Assembly: GCA_021791815.1 (NCBI GenBank)
Contig: JAJYVV010000016.1
Location: 1-40,820, forward strand
Source of the DNA: Bacillota bacterium
Lineage (GTDB): Bacteria > Bacillota > Sulfobacillia > RBS10-35 > JAJYVN01
DNA length: 40,820 nt
Reading direction: 5' to 3'
How positions within the stretch are numbered: the first letter of the stretch is position 1; each line of letters starts with the position of its first letter. Shown here piece after piece: positions 29,859 through 37,425 of this stretch. Below the pieces are notes generated by a model that was given only the letters and a program-made list of their open reading frames with translations, did no database searches and was not told where the DNA came from. Made by a program: the position numbers and the translations under genes.

Positions 29859-30794
29859 TCAGGGGCGGCGGCCGCCGCCGGGAAGGCGGATCGGGGCCCG
29901 GGGACCGGGCGGGGGCGGCGGCGCACCCTCCGGAATCCCCCGCAGGTACGCCACCACCTGGTTCGTCAGCTGCGTGGGCGTCGAGCTTCCGGCGGTGACA
30001 CCCACGGTCCGGACGCCCTCCAGCCATTCCGGCAGGATGTCCTCGACGCTGTCGATCCGGTACGCCGGCCGGCCGGCGACCTCGCGCGCGACCTGGACCA
30101 GGCGGTTGCTGTTGTTGCTGCGGCTGTCGCCCACGACCAACACCAGGTCTGCGGCGGAGGCCTGCTCGGCCACGGCCTGCTGCCGGACCTGGGTCGCCAG
30201 GCAGATCTCGTTGAAGACCTCGGCCTCCGGGAACCGCTCGCGACAGGCGTCGATCAGCGCCTGCGTGTCCCACTGCGAGAGGGTCGTCTGGGTCACGACG
30301 GCGACCGGCCCATCCGGCAGGTCCAGCGCCGCGAGGTCCTCGGCGGTCTCGATGAGGTGCACGTGGTCCGGCGCGACCCCGGCGGCCCCCTCCGGCTCGG
30401 GGTGGCCCTTCCGTCCGATGTAGATGATCTCGACGCCGCTCGCCACCCGCTCCGCGATCACGTCGTGCGTCCGGGTGACGTCGGGGCACGTCGCGTCGTA
30501 GACCCGCAGACCCCGGGCCCGCGCGCGGCGCTTGACCTCGGGCGACACGCCGTGGGCAGTGAAGATGACCGTCCCGCGTTCCACCCGGTCCAGCAGGGCC
30601 GCGCGGTCGGCCCCGTCCAGGGTGACGATGCCCTGCCGTTCCAGGTCGTCCACGACGTGCCGGTTGTGGACGATCATGCCCAGCACGTGGATCGGCCGCG
30701 GCACCGCGGGGTCGGCGGCGACGCGCTGGGCCATCGTGAGCGCGTCGACAACGCCATAGCAGTAGCCGCGTGGGGAGATCTCGAGCACCCGCAT
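29859..30794 (-). CDS. ispH: 4-hydroxy-3-methylbut-2-enyl diphosphate reductase
   Basis: Last enzyme of the MEP isoprenoid pathway; reduces HMBPP to IPP and DMAPP with a 4Fe-4S cluster. It is 311 residues. The three cluster cysteines are visible in [19 protein letters not shown] and NEICLATQ, with the conserved HGVSPEV (catalytic-pocket His) and GSSTPTQL segments. The GYCYG form is typical of Firmicutes IspH. ATG 30794 follows GGGAGGG. A probable promoter lies just upstream. The C-terminal 25 residues are a Pro/Arg-rich extension. Confidence 0.96.
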   Translation of the reverse strand: MRVLEISPRGYCYGVVDALTMAQRVAADPAVPRPIHVLGMIVHNRHVVDDLERQGIVTLDGADRAALLDRVERGTVIFTAHGVSPEVKRRARARGLRVYDATCPDVTRTHDVIAERVASGVEIIYIGRKGHPEPEGAAGVAPDHVHLIETAEDLAALDLPDGPVAVVTQTTLSQWDTQALIDACRERFPEAEVFNEICLATQVRQQAVAEQASAADLVLVVGDSRSNNSNRLVQVAREVAGRPAYRIDSVEDILPEWLEGVRTVGVTAGSSTPTQLTNQVVAYLRGIPEGAPPPPPGPRAPIRLPGGGRRP

Positions 30795-30816
30795 GCCCTC
30801 GCGCCCTCCCGCGGCC

Positions 30817-30845
30817 ACGATACCCCCTCGCGCGCCCGGCGGCAA
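30817..30845 (-). promoter_or_regulatory. Probable promoter of ispH
   Basis: TTGCCG (30845-30840) and TATCGT (30822-30817) on the minus strand are separated by 17 nt, each matching 4/6 consensus bases. It would give a 5' leader of only about 16 nt that still includes the RBS. Confidence 0.4.
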
Positions 30846-31118
30846 ACGGCCGCGGCGGCGGGATGGCCCCACGCCCGGTCGGCGAAGCCCCCCGGCGTGG
30901 GCGACCGCCCCGCACGCCGGAGGCACGCAGCACCGGAACGGCCAGGGAGCCGCCGCCGTCCGCGAGGGTGGGGCCGAGATGGACCTCCGGACAGGGCCAG
31001 GCGGCACGAGCCCCCTGGGCAGCGGCACCCGAGCCGCCCGGCGGCCGTCTCGGCCACCGTATGCCGTGCCGGGCGAGGGGTTGGCCGCGGCGGGGCACCG
31101 GGCAGGGAACCCGCCGGC
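30846..31118. other. Intergenic region without recognisable gene
   Basis: This GC-rich stretch separates the epimerase stop from the ispH promoter. I see only shadow reading frames and no convincing terminator. Confidence 0.5.
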
Positions 31119-32072
31119 TCAGGGCCGGGCGGCGGCGCCCGCCTGGGACGGCGGCGCCGGCAGGCGCGCCGTGAAGCCGACCTCCGTCTCGAGGCGCGAG
31201 ACGTCGAAGGGCGAGTCGAACTCGTGGCCAGGGCGGAGGAAGGGGCCCGTGTCGACCGCGTCCCCGTACCAGGCCTCGAGGAACCGCGCCATGGGGTCGC
31301 GCACCCACGCGCGCGCGGGGGCGGCGTTCCGCACCCGGAATCCGGGGCGGAGCGGCGCGTCGCACGCGGCCACGAGCAGGCGCACCGCATCGGAGAGGGC
31401 CATGACGGTGATGCCGCCCAGGCCCCACGCGCCGAGGAGCCGCGCGCTGCGGAGCGGCGGCAGCCGCCGGTCGTCGGCGACGCTCGCCAACCGGAGGCAC
31501 AGGACGTCGAGTCCCTCGAACCGGCGGGCGGCGTAGGCGGCCGCGTCCTCCATCAGGTGCTTGGACATCCCATAGGCGTCGCGCGCGAGACAGGGGTGGT
31601 CGTCGGCGATCGGCAGCGCGCGGGGCTGGAAGGCGGGGTCCGCTATGCCCACGGCGGCGATGGAACCCGCGAGGATGAAGCGGCGGCAGCCCCGCGCCGC
31701 CATGTGCCCCATCATGGCGAGGGTCCCCGCCACGTTGACCCGCAGCGCGTCGTCCTCGCTGCACCCGCCGGTGACGGCGGCGAGGTGCACGACGGTGTGC
31801 ACCGCCAGGTCCGGTGGACCCAGCGGTTGCCCTTGCTCCAGACGGGCGAAGTCGCCCCGGACCACCGTCACGCCGGGCGCGCCGCCGAGTTCGGGATCGC
31901 GCCGCGAGAGGGCGAGAACGGGCCGGGAGGCGCCCAGCGCCGCCGATACGGCCCGGCCGATGAGCCCGCTGGCCCCGGTCACCACGGTGCAGCCGCCAGG
32001 GTCCGCCTGCCCGGCACCGGACGGGGCCGCGTCCGGCGCGCCGGCCCCCAAGGCTCCAGGTGCCCGTCCCAC
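31119..32072 (-). CDS. NAD-dependent epimerase/dehydratase family protein
   Basis: Extended SDR of 317 residues acting on a nucleotide-sugar or similar alcohol/ketone. It has the Rossmann motif VVTGASGLIGRAV (GxxGxxG), VHLAAVTGG and the catalytic pair YGMSK. The substrate cannot be assigned; uronate- or UDP-sugar-type relatives are most similar in feel. I chose GTG 32072 because GGAGGG lies about 8 nt upstream; the frame stays open further but without an RBS. It is divergent from the CBM9 lipoprotein gene and upstream of ispH on the same strand. Confidence 0.85.
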   Translation of the reverse strand: MGRAPGALGAGAPDAAPSGAGQADPGGCTVVTGASGLIGRAVSAALGASRPVLALSRRDPELGGAPGVTVVRGDFARLEQGQPLGPPDLAVHTVVHLAAVTGGCSEDDALRVNVAGTLAMMGHMAARGCRRFILAGSIAAVGIADPAFQPRALPIADDHPCLARDAYGMSKHLMEDAAAYAARRFEGLDVLCLRLASVADDRRLPPLRSARLLGAWGLGGITVMALSDAVRLLVAACDAPLRPGFRVRNAAPARAWVRDPMARFLEAWYGDAVDTGPFLRPGHEFDSPFDVSRLETEVGFTARLPAPPSQAGAAARP

Positions 32073-32378
32073 GGTCCATCCCTCCTGCCGCGTCCGCCTG
32101 CGCGGGACGGGGCCGGGGCACGGGCGCTCGCGGCGCATCCCGCCGTGCTCCCACGGTACGGGATGGGAACGTCGGAAACCTCCCGCCATGGCTCCGGCGC
32201 GCCCCGATCCCACGGGAGCGCGGGCAGGTGCAGGAACATCGATCCTGAACGGGAAGAGACCGGAACCCGCCCGGGCTGGCGCGCGACCCCGTGCGGCGCC
32301 CCGCCGGCCGCACCGGGCGCTTCCCGCCGGTCCGGCGGGAAGGCGGCCGGCGAAACCGTCGCGGAAGGGGTGTGTCCC
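32073..32378. other. Divergent control region, epimerase / lipoprotein
   Basis: The 306-nt region between the divergent starts must hold promoters for both genes, but no -35/-10 pair stood out. Reading frames that cross it have no RBS or family similarity. Confidence 0.4.
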
Positions 32379-33170
32379 ATGTCCTCGCTCGGCCCGCGCT
32401 CGCTGCGGGGTCCCACGACGTTCCTGTGCCTGCTGACCTCGAGCGCCCTCATCGCCGCCTGCGGATCGGCGGGGGGCGGCGCCGGCAACGCCGCGGGCAC
32501 GGCGTCATCCTCCGCCGGCGCGGCGGCGTCCTCCGGTTCGTGCGCCGCCGGCGCGGCTGCCTCCGGCTCGACCTACACGGTCCCGCAGGAGCCGGACAGC
32601 GGCGTGAACACCCCTGCCGGGAAGTGCTGGGCCAGCATCAAGCCCACGCCGATGAACGTCACCGACGTCGGCACCCTGCCCAGCGGCGAGTCCGCGGAAT
32701 TCTGGATCGCCTGGTCGGCCCAGGACCTCTACATCCGGGCATACGCCACGACCTGGCCGCTGGAGAACAACGGCGGCGCGAACTGGTGGCAGAGCGACGC
32801 GACCGAGTTCGATGTCTCCGGGACGGACGGGCACGGGGGCGTCTTCTCCAACGGCGACAAGTACCAGATCGCGATCACCAGCGACGGCGTGCTGCAGACG
32901 AGCGGCGTCAACGGCAGCGCCGCCTCTCCGGCGCCCACCCCGAAGGTCCAGATCGTCAACAACAAGGGCTGGTACAGCGAGCTGATCGTGCCGTGGGCCA
33001 CCCTGCAGGTGAAGCCGGCCAAGGGCGGCAAGTACGAATTCGACATCGGCGAAGACTTCGGCGACTCCAGCGGCAACCGCGTGGCCCAGATGGCCTGGCA
33101 GGCGACCCCGGGCGGCACCAACGACTGGCACGACGACACGTCGCAGTGGGGCGACATCGTCCTCGGCTAG
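32379..33170 (+). CDS. Secreted lipoprotein with CBM9-like domain
   Basis: A 263-residue predicted lipoprotein. The signal peptide ends in the lipobox LIAAC with Cys28, followed by a Gly/Ala/Ser-rich linker (29-65). The rest resembles the family-9 carbohydrate-binding module fold: EFWIAWSAQDLYIRAYATTW, ATEFDVSGTDGHGG, WYSELIVPWATL, FDIGEDFGDSSGNR and an end resembling WHDDTSQWGDIVL, as in CBM9-like domains. No catalytic domain is attached. It may bind an extracellular glycan or be a structural surface protein. ATG 32379 has GGAAGGGG 8 nt upstream; a double hairpin follows the stop. Confidence 0.85.
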   Translation: MSSLGPRSLRGPTTFLCLLTSSALIAACGSAGGGAGNAAGTASSSAGAAASSGSCAAGAAASGSTYTVPQEPDSGVNTPAGKCWASIKPTPMNVTDVGTLPSGESAEFWIAWSAQDLYIRAYATTWPLENNGGANWWQSDATEFDVSGTDGHGGVFSNGDKYQIAITSDGVLQTSGVNGSAASPAPTPKVQIVNNKGWYSELIVPWATLQVKPAKGGKYEFDIGEDFGDSSGNRVAQMAWQATPGGTNDWHDDTSQWGDIVLG

Positions 33171-33178
33171 GTGGCGCA

Positions 33179-33228
33179 GGGAGGGGCCGGGCACGTCGCC
33201 CCGCCCCTCCGTCGGCCGGAAGCCGGCC
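33179..33228 (+). terminator. Double hairpin after the CBM9 lipoprotein
   Basis: Two stems in tandem: GGAGGGGC/GCCCCTCC (33180-33187/33203-33210) and GGCCGG/CCGGCC (33214-33219/33223-33228). They lie 9 nt after the stop codon. There is no T-tract. Confidence 0.45.
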
Positions 33229-33674
33229 GGGTGGCATCCCGGAGGGCCCGACCGATGCACCATCCAGCCGCTCGGCCCGGCGGCGTTCGAGGCTCGTCGA
33301 CCGGTGGGAGCGCCCATGGCGCCGATCTCCAACCCGTCTGCCCACGGGCGCGGACGCCGCCACCGGCGCTACGAGCCCCGCCGGGCCTTCACGGCGTGCC
33401 CCACCGCGACGCCGGCGGAGCGGTCGAGGGGCGCGGCCGGCGGATCGATCGGCTCCGGCTGGCACCTGGACCCCGCGCGGGCTGCGGGACGGGGTCGCAA
33501 GGGGTACCGCCGCCCGGCCGGTGGATGCGGAACTTCCGCGCGCGTGTGCTTGGGCCACGGCCGCCTCCCTCAAGCCCGACCAAGGGTCGCCCAACATCCT
33601 CGGGCCCTCTAGCCCGAAGTTCGACGATCTGAAACGGCGTCTTGCCTTGCGTCTGTAGGGCCAATACCTTTCGG
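33229..33674. other. Region without supported gene, left edge of accessory block
   Basis: Reading frames on both strands lack RBS, family motifs or sensible composition. It lies between the lipoprotein terminator and the small accessory genes, so the boundary of a mobile-element remnant may be here. Confidence 0.4.
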
Positions 33675-33845
33675 GTGGAGGTCCAGGCCGACGACGCCCG
33701 CGCCCCCCTCTTGGCCCAGGCGCTCAACCGCGTTCACGGCCAGGACGACCTGAACAAGGAGGCCGCCCTGGTCAAGGACCAGCTTGCCGCCATGAGCACC
33801 GAGGAGGTCGCCGCGATCCTGCCCGACTCGCGATCGAGGCGATGA
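33675..33845 (+). CDS. Small unknown protein, possibly 5' part of a frameshifted gene
   Basis: Not recognised. About 56 residues from GTG 33675 (MEVQADDARAPLLAQALN), acidic and helical, ending PDSRSRR. There is no good RBS, so the true start may be lost. Its TGA overlaps the ATG of the next gene (ATGA). Read without the last codons, the next frame continues it smoothly (LAIEAM then KGLASIRE), so the two may be one gene split by a frameshift; translational coupling is the alternative. Codon use is GC3-rich like the host's. Confidence 0.4.
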   Translation: MEVQADDARAPLLAQALNRVHGQDDLNKEAALVKDQLAAMSTEEVAAILPDSRSRR

Positions 33846-34228
33846 AGGGCCTGGCGTCCATCCGCGAGGCGAATCCGGCGTCCCTGGCCGAGCAGGTGAG
33901 CGAGTGGGCGGCCGTCGAGCGGGCCAAGGCGGAGGCCGGCCTCCACGTAACCTCGTTCAGCCTGAGCACCGACCATGAGGGTTCCGTCGAACGGGCGGTC
34001 GGCCTCATGCTGCCACGCCTGGGCACGGCGGAGGAGCCGAACCGGCGCGGCATCGCCCTGGATGCGCTCTGCGCCGAATGGGCCGGCGGCTGCGGCTACT
34101 CGGCGGAACCCACCCGCCGCGGGGGCCGGTGCAAGGCGGTGTCACCGCAGCCGACACAGCTCCGTGGTCGGCAAGCTCCGGCCGCCGTGTCACAGGAGCC
34201 GACACAGGAGGTCGAGTCCGATGGCTGA
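33842..34228 (+). CDS. Unknown 128-residue protein with C-terminal repeat
   Basis: Not recognised. The N-terminal 80 residues are predicted helical (KGLASIREANPASLAEQ, EWAAVERAKAEAG) with GC-rich third positions typical of real genes here. The C-terminus is low in complexity and contains two similar segments, VSPQPTQ and VSQEPTQ, encoded by a 48-nt-spaced DNA repeat. It is preceded by an overlapping frame and overlaps the next ORF's ATG by 8 nt. The block leads into a decayed recombinase, suggesting mobile-element cargo. Confidence 0.5.
   Translation: MKGLASIREANPASLAEQVSEWAAVERAKAEAGLHVTSFSLSTDHEGSVERAVGLMLPRLGTAEEPNRRGIALDALCAEWAGGCGYSAEPTRRGGRCKAVSPQPTQLRGRQAPAAVSQEPTQEVESDG
34139..34205. 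repeat. Two copies of GTGTC-N9-GACAC, 48 nt apart
   Basis: The 19-nt units at 34139-34157 and 34187-34205 each have GTGTC and GACAC arms around nine bases. Extended to 21 nt, the copies agree at 19 positions. They are both direct repeats and palindromes, so they could be protein-binding or recombination sites; they also lie within the C-terminal codons of the gene at 33842. Confidence 0.5.
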
Positions 34229-34545
34229 GCCGGCAGTCCCGACGTGCTGGATTTGCGGCGCTCCGCTGCGCGTGGGTATCACGCACAACAGGAACGGCAA
34301 GGTGGCGTTGACGTTGTGGGGCACGGAGGACGGCCGGCACCTCCGCGCGTTCTGCAACCACCGCCCGGTGGTGGAGGAGGTCGTCGCTCGCCTGGAGGCC
34401 CGAGCGGCGGCCACCCCGGCGCTCACGGCCGGTGCTGAGCCGCCCGCCCCGGCGCAACCGGCCCTCCAGAATGCCTCCACAACGCCCAGCGCGGCGCGGT
34501 CGGCCAAGAAGCGGCGGCGCGGGCGGGATGAACGCGGCCATGGTC
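34221..34545 (+). pseudogene. Cys-rich unknown protein, natural stop lost
   Basis: Begins at ATG 34221, overlapping the previous stop. The first 50 residues contain CWICGAP and a later AFCNHRP, a possible zinc knuckle (two Cys in CxxC, then Cys and His). After about residue 95 the sequence becomes Ala/Pro- and then Arg-rich (KKRRRGRDERGHG) and the frame has no stop until 35243, running through the recombinase in another frame. I therefore read only 34221-34545 as meaningful and regard the 3' end as lost or frameshifted. No function is assigned. Confidence 0.4.
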
Positions 34546-34614
34546 GGCCTGGCGCTGGCGGTGATCGTGCTGGCCCTGCTGAGTTGCCCGCGCGGCCCGT
34601 GGCGGTGGTCGTGA
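34528..34614 (+). CDS. Possible 28-residue single-helix membrane peptide
   Basis: ATG 34528 opens a short frame starting MNAAMVGLALAVIVLALLSC that is one hydrophobic helix followed by a basic/aromatic tail. The upstream GGGCGG is a weak RBS. It lies between the Cys-rich ORF and the recombinase and could be chance. Confidence 0.3.
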   Translation: MNAAMVGLALAVIVLALLSCPRGPWRWS

Positions 34615-34629
34615 CGGGAGGTGGTCCCG

Positions 34630-35205
34630 ATGAAAGTCGCGGCGTAGGCGTATGCGACCTCGGACAAGGACCCGGAGACGCAGCTCGTCGCCCTGCGCGA
34701 CTTCGCGCGGCTGCAGCAGTGGGAGATCGCGGGCGAGTACGTGGACCACGCCCCGGCCAACGACCCGCTGCACCGCAACGCCTGGCGCACGCTCCTCGAC
34801 GACGCGGCCAAGCGGCGGTTCCAGACCGTCCTCTGTTTCAAGCTCGACCGTTGCTTCCGCAGCGTCAAGCACATGCACGACACCTTGGCCGTCTGGGAGG
34901 CGCAGCGGATCGGCTTCGTGAGCGCGCGGGAGGGGTTCGACACGCGGACGGCGCTCGGCCGGCTGCTGCTCAACCTCCTCGCCAGCCTCGCGGAGTTCGA
35001 GGTGGAGGTCCTGAGCGAGCGGGTGAAAGCCGGCATGGACCGCGCCCGCCGGCAGGGCGTGCGCATCGGGAGGCCGCCCGTCACGGGGAGGGCCGGCTTC
35101 GCGGAGCGGTGGGCGGCGGTGCGCGCGGAGTTGGAGGCCGGGCGCATCAGCCGGTCGGAGGCGGCACGCCGACGGGACTGCGGGTACGCCCCCTGTCTGC
35201 CATAG
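34630..35205 (+). pseudogene. Decayed small serine recombinase (resolvase/invertase)
   Basis: From ATG 34630, with GGGAGG 8 nt upstream, the frame reads MKVAA, then TAG at 34645-34647, then continues open to 35205. The rest is clearly a resolvase-type recombinase: KDPETQLVALRDFARL, FKLDRCFRSVKHMHD (the two catalytic-core Arg), LLNLLASLAEFEVEVLSERV and the DNA-binding linker GRPPVTGRAG. Compared with the usual YARVST start, Tyr is the stop codon, Arg is Tyr and the nucleophile position is Thr with Ser one residue later. The C-terminal helix-turn-helix (GRISRSEAARR) is cut short. The gene is therefore inactive unless the stop is a sequencing error. Confidence 0.8.
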
Positions 35206-35261
35206 TGGAGTGGGACAGCGGTAACGGCGCCGGGCCGCCGTGAATCCTCGCGGGCGCGGTC

Positions 35262-35290
35262 TTGACATGGGGCCCTTCCGATGCTAGTCG
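35262..35290 (+). promoter_or_regulatory. Candidate promoter of the G1 peptidase gene
   Basis: A perfect TTGACA at 35262-35267 is followed at 17 nt by TAGTCG (35285-35290), preceded by TG as in extended -10 elements. The -10 match is poor, so only the -35 is convincing. It is 74-79 nt before the coding start. Confidence 0.35.
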
Positions 35291-35340
35291 TACGAGAGAG
35301 GGGGGGTTCAAGCCACTTTCCACTTGGCGCCCGGAGGGTG

Positions 35341-36306
35341 ATGGGTGTGCGTCAGCTGTTCCGCGTCGCGCTTGTCTCCTCGTGCGCTATTATGGCCATC
35401 ATGATCGCTCCGTTCGCCGGGCCGGCGGTCTCCGCCACGGGGACCGGCAGCCATGATTCGCAGGCAACTCTCGTACCTCCTACCGGCTTCAACCCCTTGA
35501 CGGCATCGACAGCCCAGTTGACGGAGTATGGGTTCCCGCCTCGCCCCACGTCAGGGCAGGCATACGCTTCGTGGGCGACGGCCATGAAGCACGCCCTCCA
35601 CTACGTGCCACCCGCTGGCGGGTATGGTTCGGAGGGGACCACTTCGGGCAACTGGGGCGGGTACTACGAACTCGAAAGCGACAACGGGGGCACGGCGTAC
35701 GAGGATGCTAACGGCACCCTTGCTGTGCCCTCGTGTTCAGAGACGTCGGGTGCTTCCGATGAGCAGACGGTGGCGTGGGTCGGTATGGATGGGGTCGGCG
35801 GGAGCAGCGACGTCTTCCAGGCGGGCGTCGCCTGCACGCCCGGTGCGAGCACTACCAACAAGATCGACAACGCGACGTACCCGTATCAGTTCTGGTGGGA
35901 GGACTACCCGTCCGCCCCATACTTCTTCACCTCCCTTATTCCGAGTTCCGGAGACACGGTCTACATTGACGTGAACTCGCAAGGCGACAGTGTGTACATC
36001 GAGGACGAAACGGATAACGACTACTCCATCAGCAAGAGCGTGTCGCTTTCAAACTTTTCTGGAGACAGCGTCGAGTGGGTCACTGAGGGCTACAGTAGCA
36101 ACTGGGCCGACTTCGGCACGGTCGATTTCAACGATCCCGCCTTCGAGTATTCGGGCGGCGGGGGCGGCAACTTCTCGCCGTTCAATTACTGGGAAACGGA
36201 CGGCGAAAAGTCAGGGTCTGCAGTCGTTGCCTGTCCACGCGGGGTGCAATCGGGACCGCCAGCCTGGTATTCGGTCTCCTGGACGAGCACCGGGTCTTGC
36301 CCTTGA
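35341..36306 (+). CDS. Secreted glutamic endopeptidase, family G1
   Basis: A 321-residue exported protein with signal peptide at 1-32 (hydrophobic core ALVSSCAIMAIMIAPFAG, cleavage near VSA) and a propeptide-like stretch to about 100. The catalytic region has the G1 (eqolisin, peptidase A4) pattern: GNWGGYY, AWVGMDG, the catalytic Gln160 in DVFQAGV, WWEDYP, and the catalytic Glu245 in SVEWVTEG. Eqolisins act at acid pH, which suits an acidophile. ATG 35341 has GGAGGG only 2 nt upstream; GTG 35347 has it at 8 nt and is an equally good start. Codons are visibly less GC-rich than those of neighbouring operons, suggesting acquisition by transfer. It follows a decayed recombinase. Confidence 0.87.
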   Translation: MGVRQLFRVALVSSCAIMAIMIAPFAGPAVSATGTGSHDSQATLVPPTGFNPLTASTAQLTEYGFPPRPTSGQAYASWATAMKHALHYVPPAGGYGSEGTTSGNWGGYYELESDNGGTAYEDANGTLAVPSCSETSGASDEQTVAWVGMDGVGGSSDVFQAGVACTPGASTTNKIDNATYPYQFWWEDYPSAPYFFTSLIPSSGDTVYIDVNSQGDSVYIEDETDNDYSISKSVSLSNFSGDSVEWVTEGYSSNWADFGTVDFNDPAFEYSGGGGGNFSPFNYWETDGEKSGSAVVACPRGVQSGPPAWYSVSWTSTGSCP

Positions 36307-36318
36307 TGGACGGAAGCA

Positions 36319-36357
36319 GGAGCCGGGGAGCGCGCACCGAGAGCGGAGCCCGGCTCC
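36319..36357 (+). terminator. Hairpin after the G1 peptidase gene
   Basis: GGAGCCGGG (36319-36327) and CCCGGCTCC (36349-36357) form a 9-bp perfect stem with a 21-nt loop, 12 nt after the stop codon. There is no T-tract. Nothing is recognisable in the following stretch up to 36640. Confidence 0.4.
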
Positions 36358-36640
36358 CCAGCCTGCCGTTGCTGGCAGCTCCCACGCGGTGTGGGCCGAT
36401 GGGCCCAGGAGTGACTTGACGCTCTCGTCGGGCGGGCATCGATCTCCGAGCTGCCAGGCGATCTGGCCCGTTGCCGGTCGCCAGTCGCTTGCCCTGGAGA
36501 CGAGGGGCCGAACCGATGATGCGGGGCGCGTGCCGCGGGACCGCAACTTTCCTGCTTGTACGAGTGCCTTAAGGCAGCTTCTTCGTGTGCTGGAGCGGTT
36601 CTGGTCTGCATGGCCGATCGCCCTGTGAAGGTGACGTTAC

Positions 36641-37108
36641 ATGGTGCGCTGGATCTCGGTGTCTCTTGGATGCTTGGCCAGCTGCGCCATCCTCTCCGCA
36701 TGTGCCCGGGCAGGCGGCAGGGAGCGAGCCTATCGCCTGCCCGCGGACATCGACCGCATCTTCATCACAGCGACGCCCCTGCCGCCCCTGGAGGCGCCGT
36801 CTTTGGGCCCCCCGGTGAGCGGCTCTGTCACGGATCCCAAAACCGTCGCCAGATTGGTCGGCGAGATCGATGGACTTCAGCCTTGGGTTCCTTTGGGATA
36901 TTGTCCGTACGTGAGCAATGTGCAGTTGCGGGCTGGTGCCGAACTTGAGCTCTATCAGCGGCACGGCCCTCCCATCGCTGTCGCGATCAGCAGGGTGGCA
37001 TGCGACGGAAAGGTTTCCCTGGACGGGAAATACCAGCGTATGCTGACGAACACCCTCTGGACAGACCTCCTGGCGGCCCTCGGGGTGACATCCGAGGGCT
37101 CGACGTGA
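36641..37108 (+). CDS. Small unknown lipoprotein
   Basis: A 155-residue predicted lipoprotein: signal SVSLGCLASCAILSAC with the lipobox ILSAC and Cys21. The mature part has two further cysteines in the pattern YCP ... VACDG, a beta-rich VQLRAGAELELYQ and VAVAISR-like strands, and ends with a helix LTNTLWTDLLAALG. Uncharacterised Gram-positive lipoproteins show a similar CP...C layout, but no function is known to me. ATG 36641 has GAAGGTG upstream. It shares the lower-GC composition of the peptidase gene. Confidence 0.7.
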   Translation: MVRWISVSLGCLASCAILSACARAGGRERAYRLPADIDRIFITATPLPPLEAPSLGPPVSGSVTDPKTVARLVGEIDGLQPWVPLGYCPYVSNVQLRAGAELELYQRHGPPIAVAISRVACDGKVSLDGKYQRMLTNTLWTDLLAALGVTSEGST

Positions 37109-37425
37109 GATCCGTGCATCAGGCGGACCGGCAGGCTCGTCCGTCCCGAGCGGACTCCCAAACGGGATCGTTTCGGAGCCCGTAGGCGGGCGGTGTAGAA
37201 CACCGCCCGCCTGCCTGCTGTGGGAGCCCGGCTTTTGGAGGGCCGGACGCGACGCAGGCGCCCGAGGGCCTCCCGGACGAGGGGCTCGGTCCGGCCGAGG
37301 AAGGCGGCAATGGCGCCCGCCGACCAGTTCTGCACGTGGACGAGCCGGAGGAGAAGGAGGTCGTCGTCCGCGCCCCACGGCCGTTCGGGACGCCGCGCCG
37401 CGTCGTGCGCGGAGACGCCCATCAT
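36955..37425 (-). CDS. Possible small DNA-binding protein, doubtful
   Basis: A minus-strand frame from ATG 37425. Its first 60 residues look like a Myb/SANT-like helix-turn-helix (WGADDDLLLLRLVHVQNWSAG, AIAAFLGRTEPLVREALGRLR) and have sensible GC-rich codons. Beyond residue 70 it crosses the perfect hairpin 37184-37212 and then lies antisense to the lipoprotein gene, so the 3' part is probably not coding. No good RBS is present; the frame remains open upstream to about 37455. It may be the remnant of a phage-type regulator. Confidence 0.3.
   Translation of the reverse strand: MMGVSAHDAARRPERPWGADDDLLLLRLVHVQNWSAGAIAAFLGRTEPLVREALGRLRRVRPSKSRAPTAGRRAVFYTARLRAPKRSRLGVRSGRTSLPVRLMHGSHVEPSDVTPRAARRSVQRVFVSIRWYFPSRETFPSHATLLIATAMGGPCR
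37184..37212. terminator. 13-bp perfect hairpin
   Basis: AGGCGGGCGGTGT (37184-37196) and ACACCGCCCGCCT (37200-37212) are exactly complementary around the loop AGA, 75 nt after the small lipoprotein gene. It probably terminates that transcript and could act on both strands. The stretch 37213-37589 holds only the doubtful minus-strand frame. Confidence 0.55.

Noticed and set aside
33171-33632. Plus- and minus-strand frames after the CBM9 lipoprotein
   Set aside because: Composition is shadow-like, no RBS, and the region contains the terminator hairpins.
34139-34205. Start of a CRISPR array
   Set aside because: Only two short units with no further spacing pattern, inside a coding frame, and no cas genes nearby.
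34645-34647. Selenocysteine/pyrrolysine-type recoding of the recombinase TAG
   Set aside because: No supporting element or recoding genes are visible and other active-site residues are also altered; decay is more likely.
36556-36948. Plus-strand frame overlapping the small lipoprotein gene
   Set aside because: The lipoprotein frame at 36641 has signal peptide, lipobox and RBS; this frame has none.
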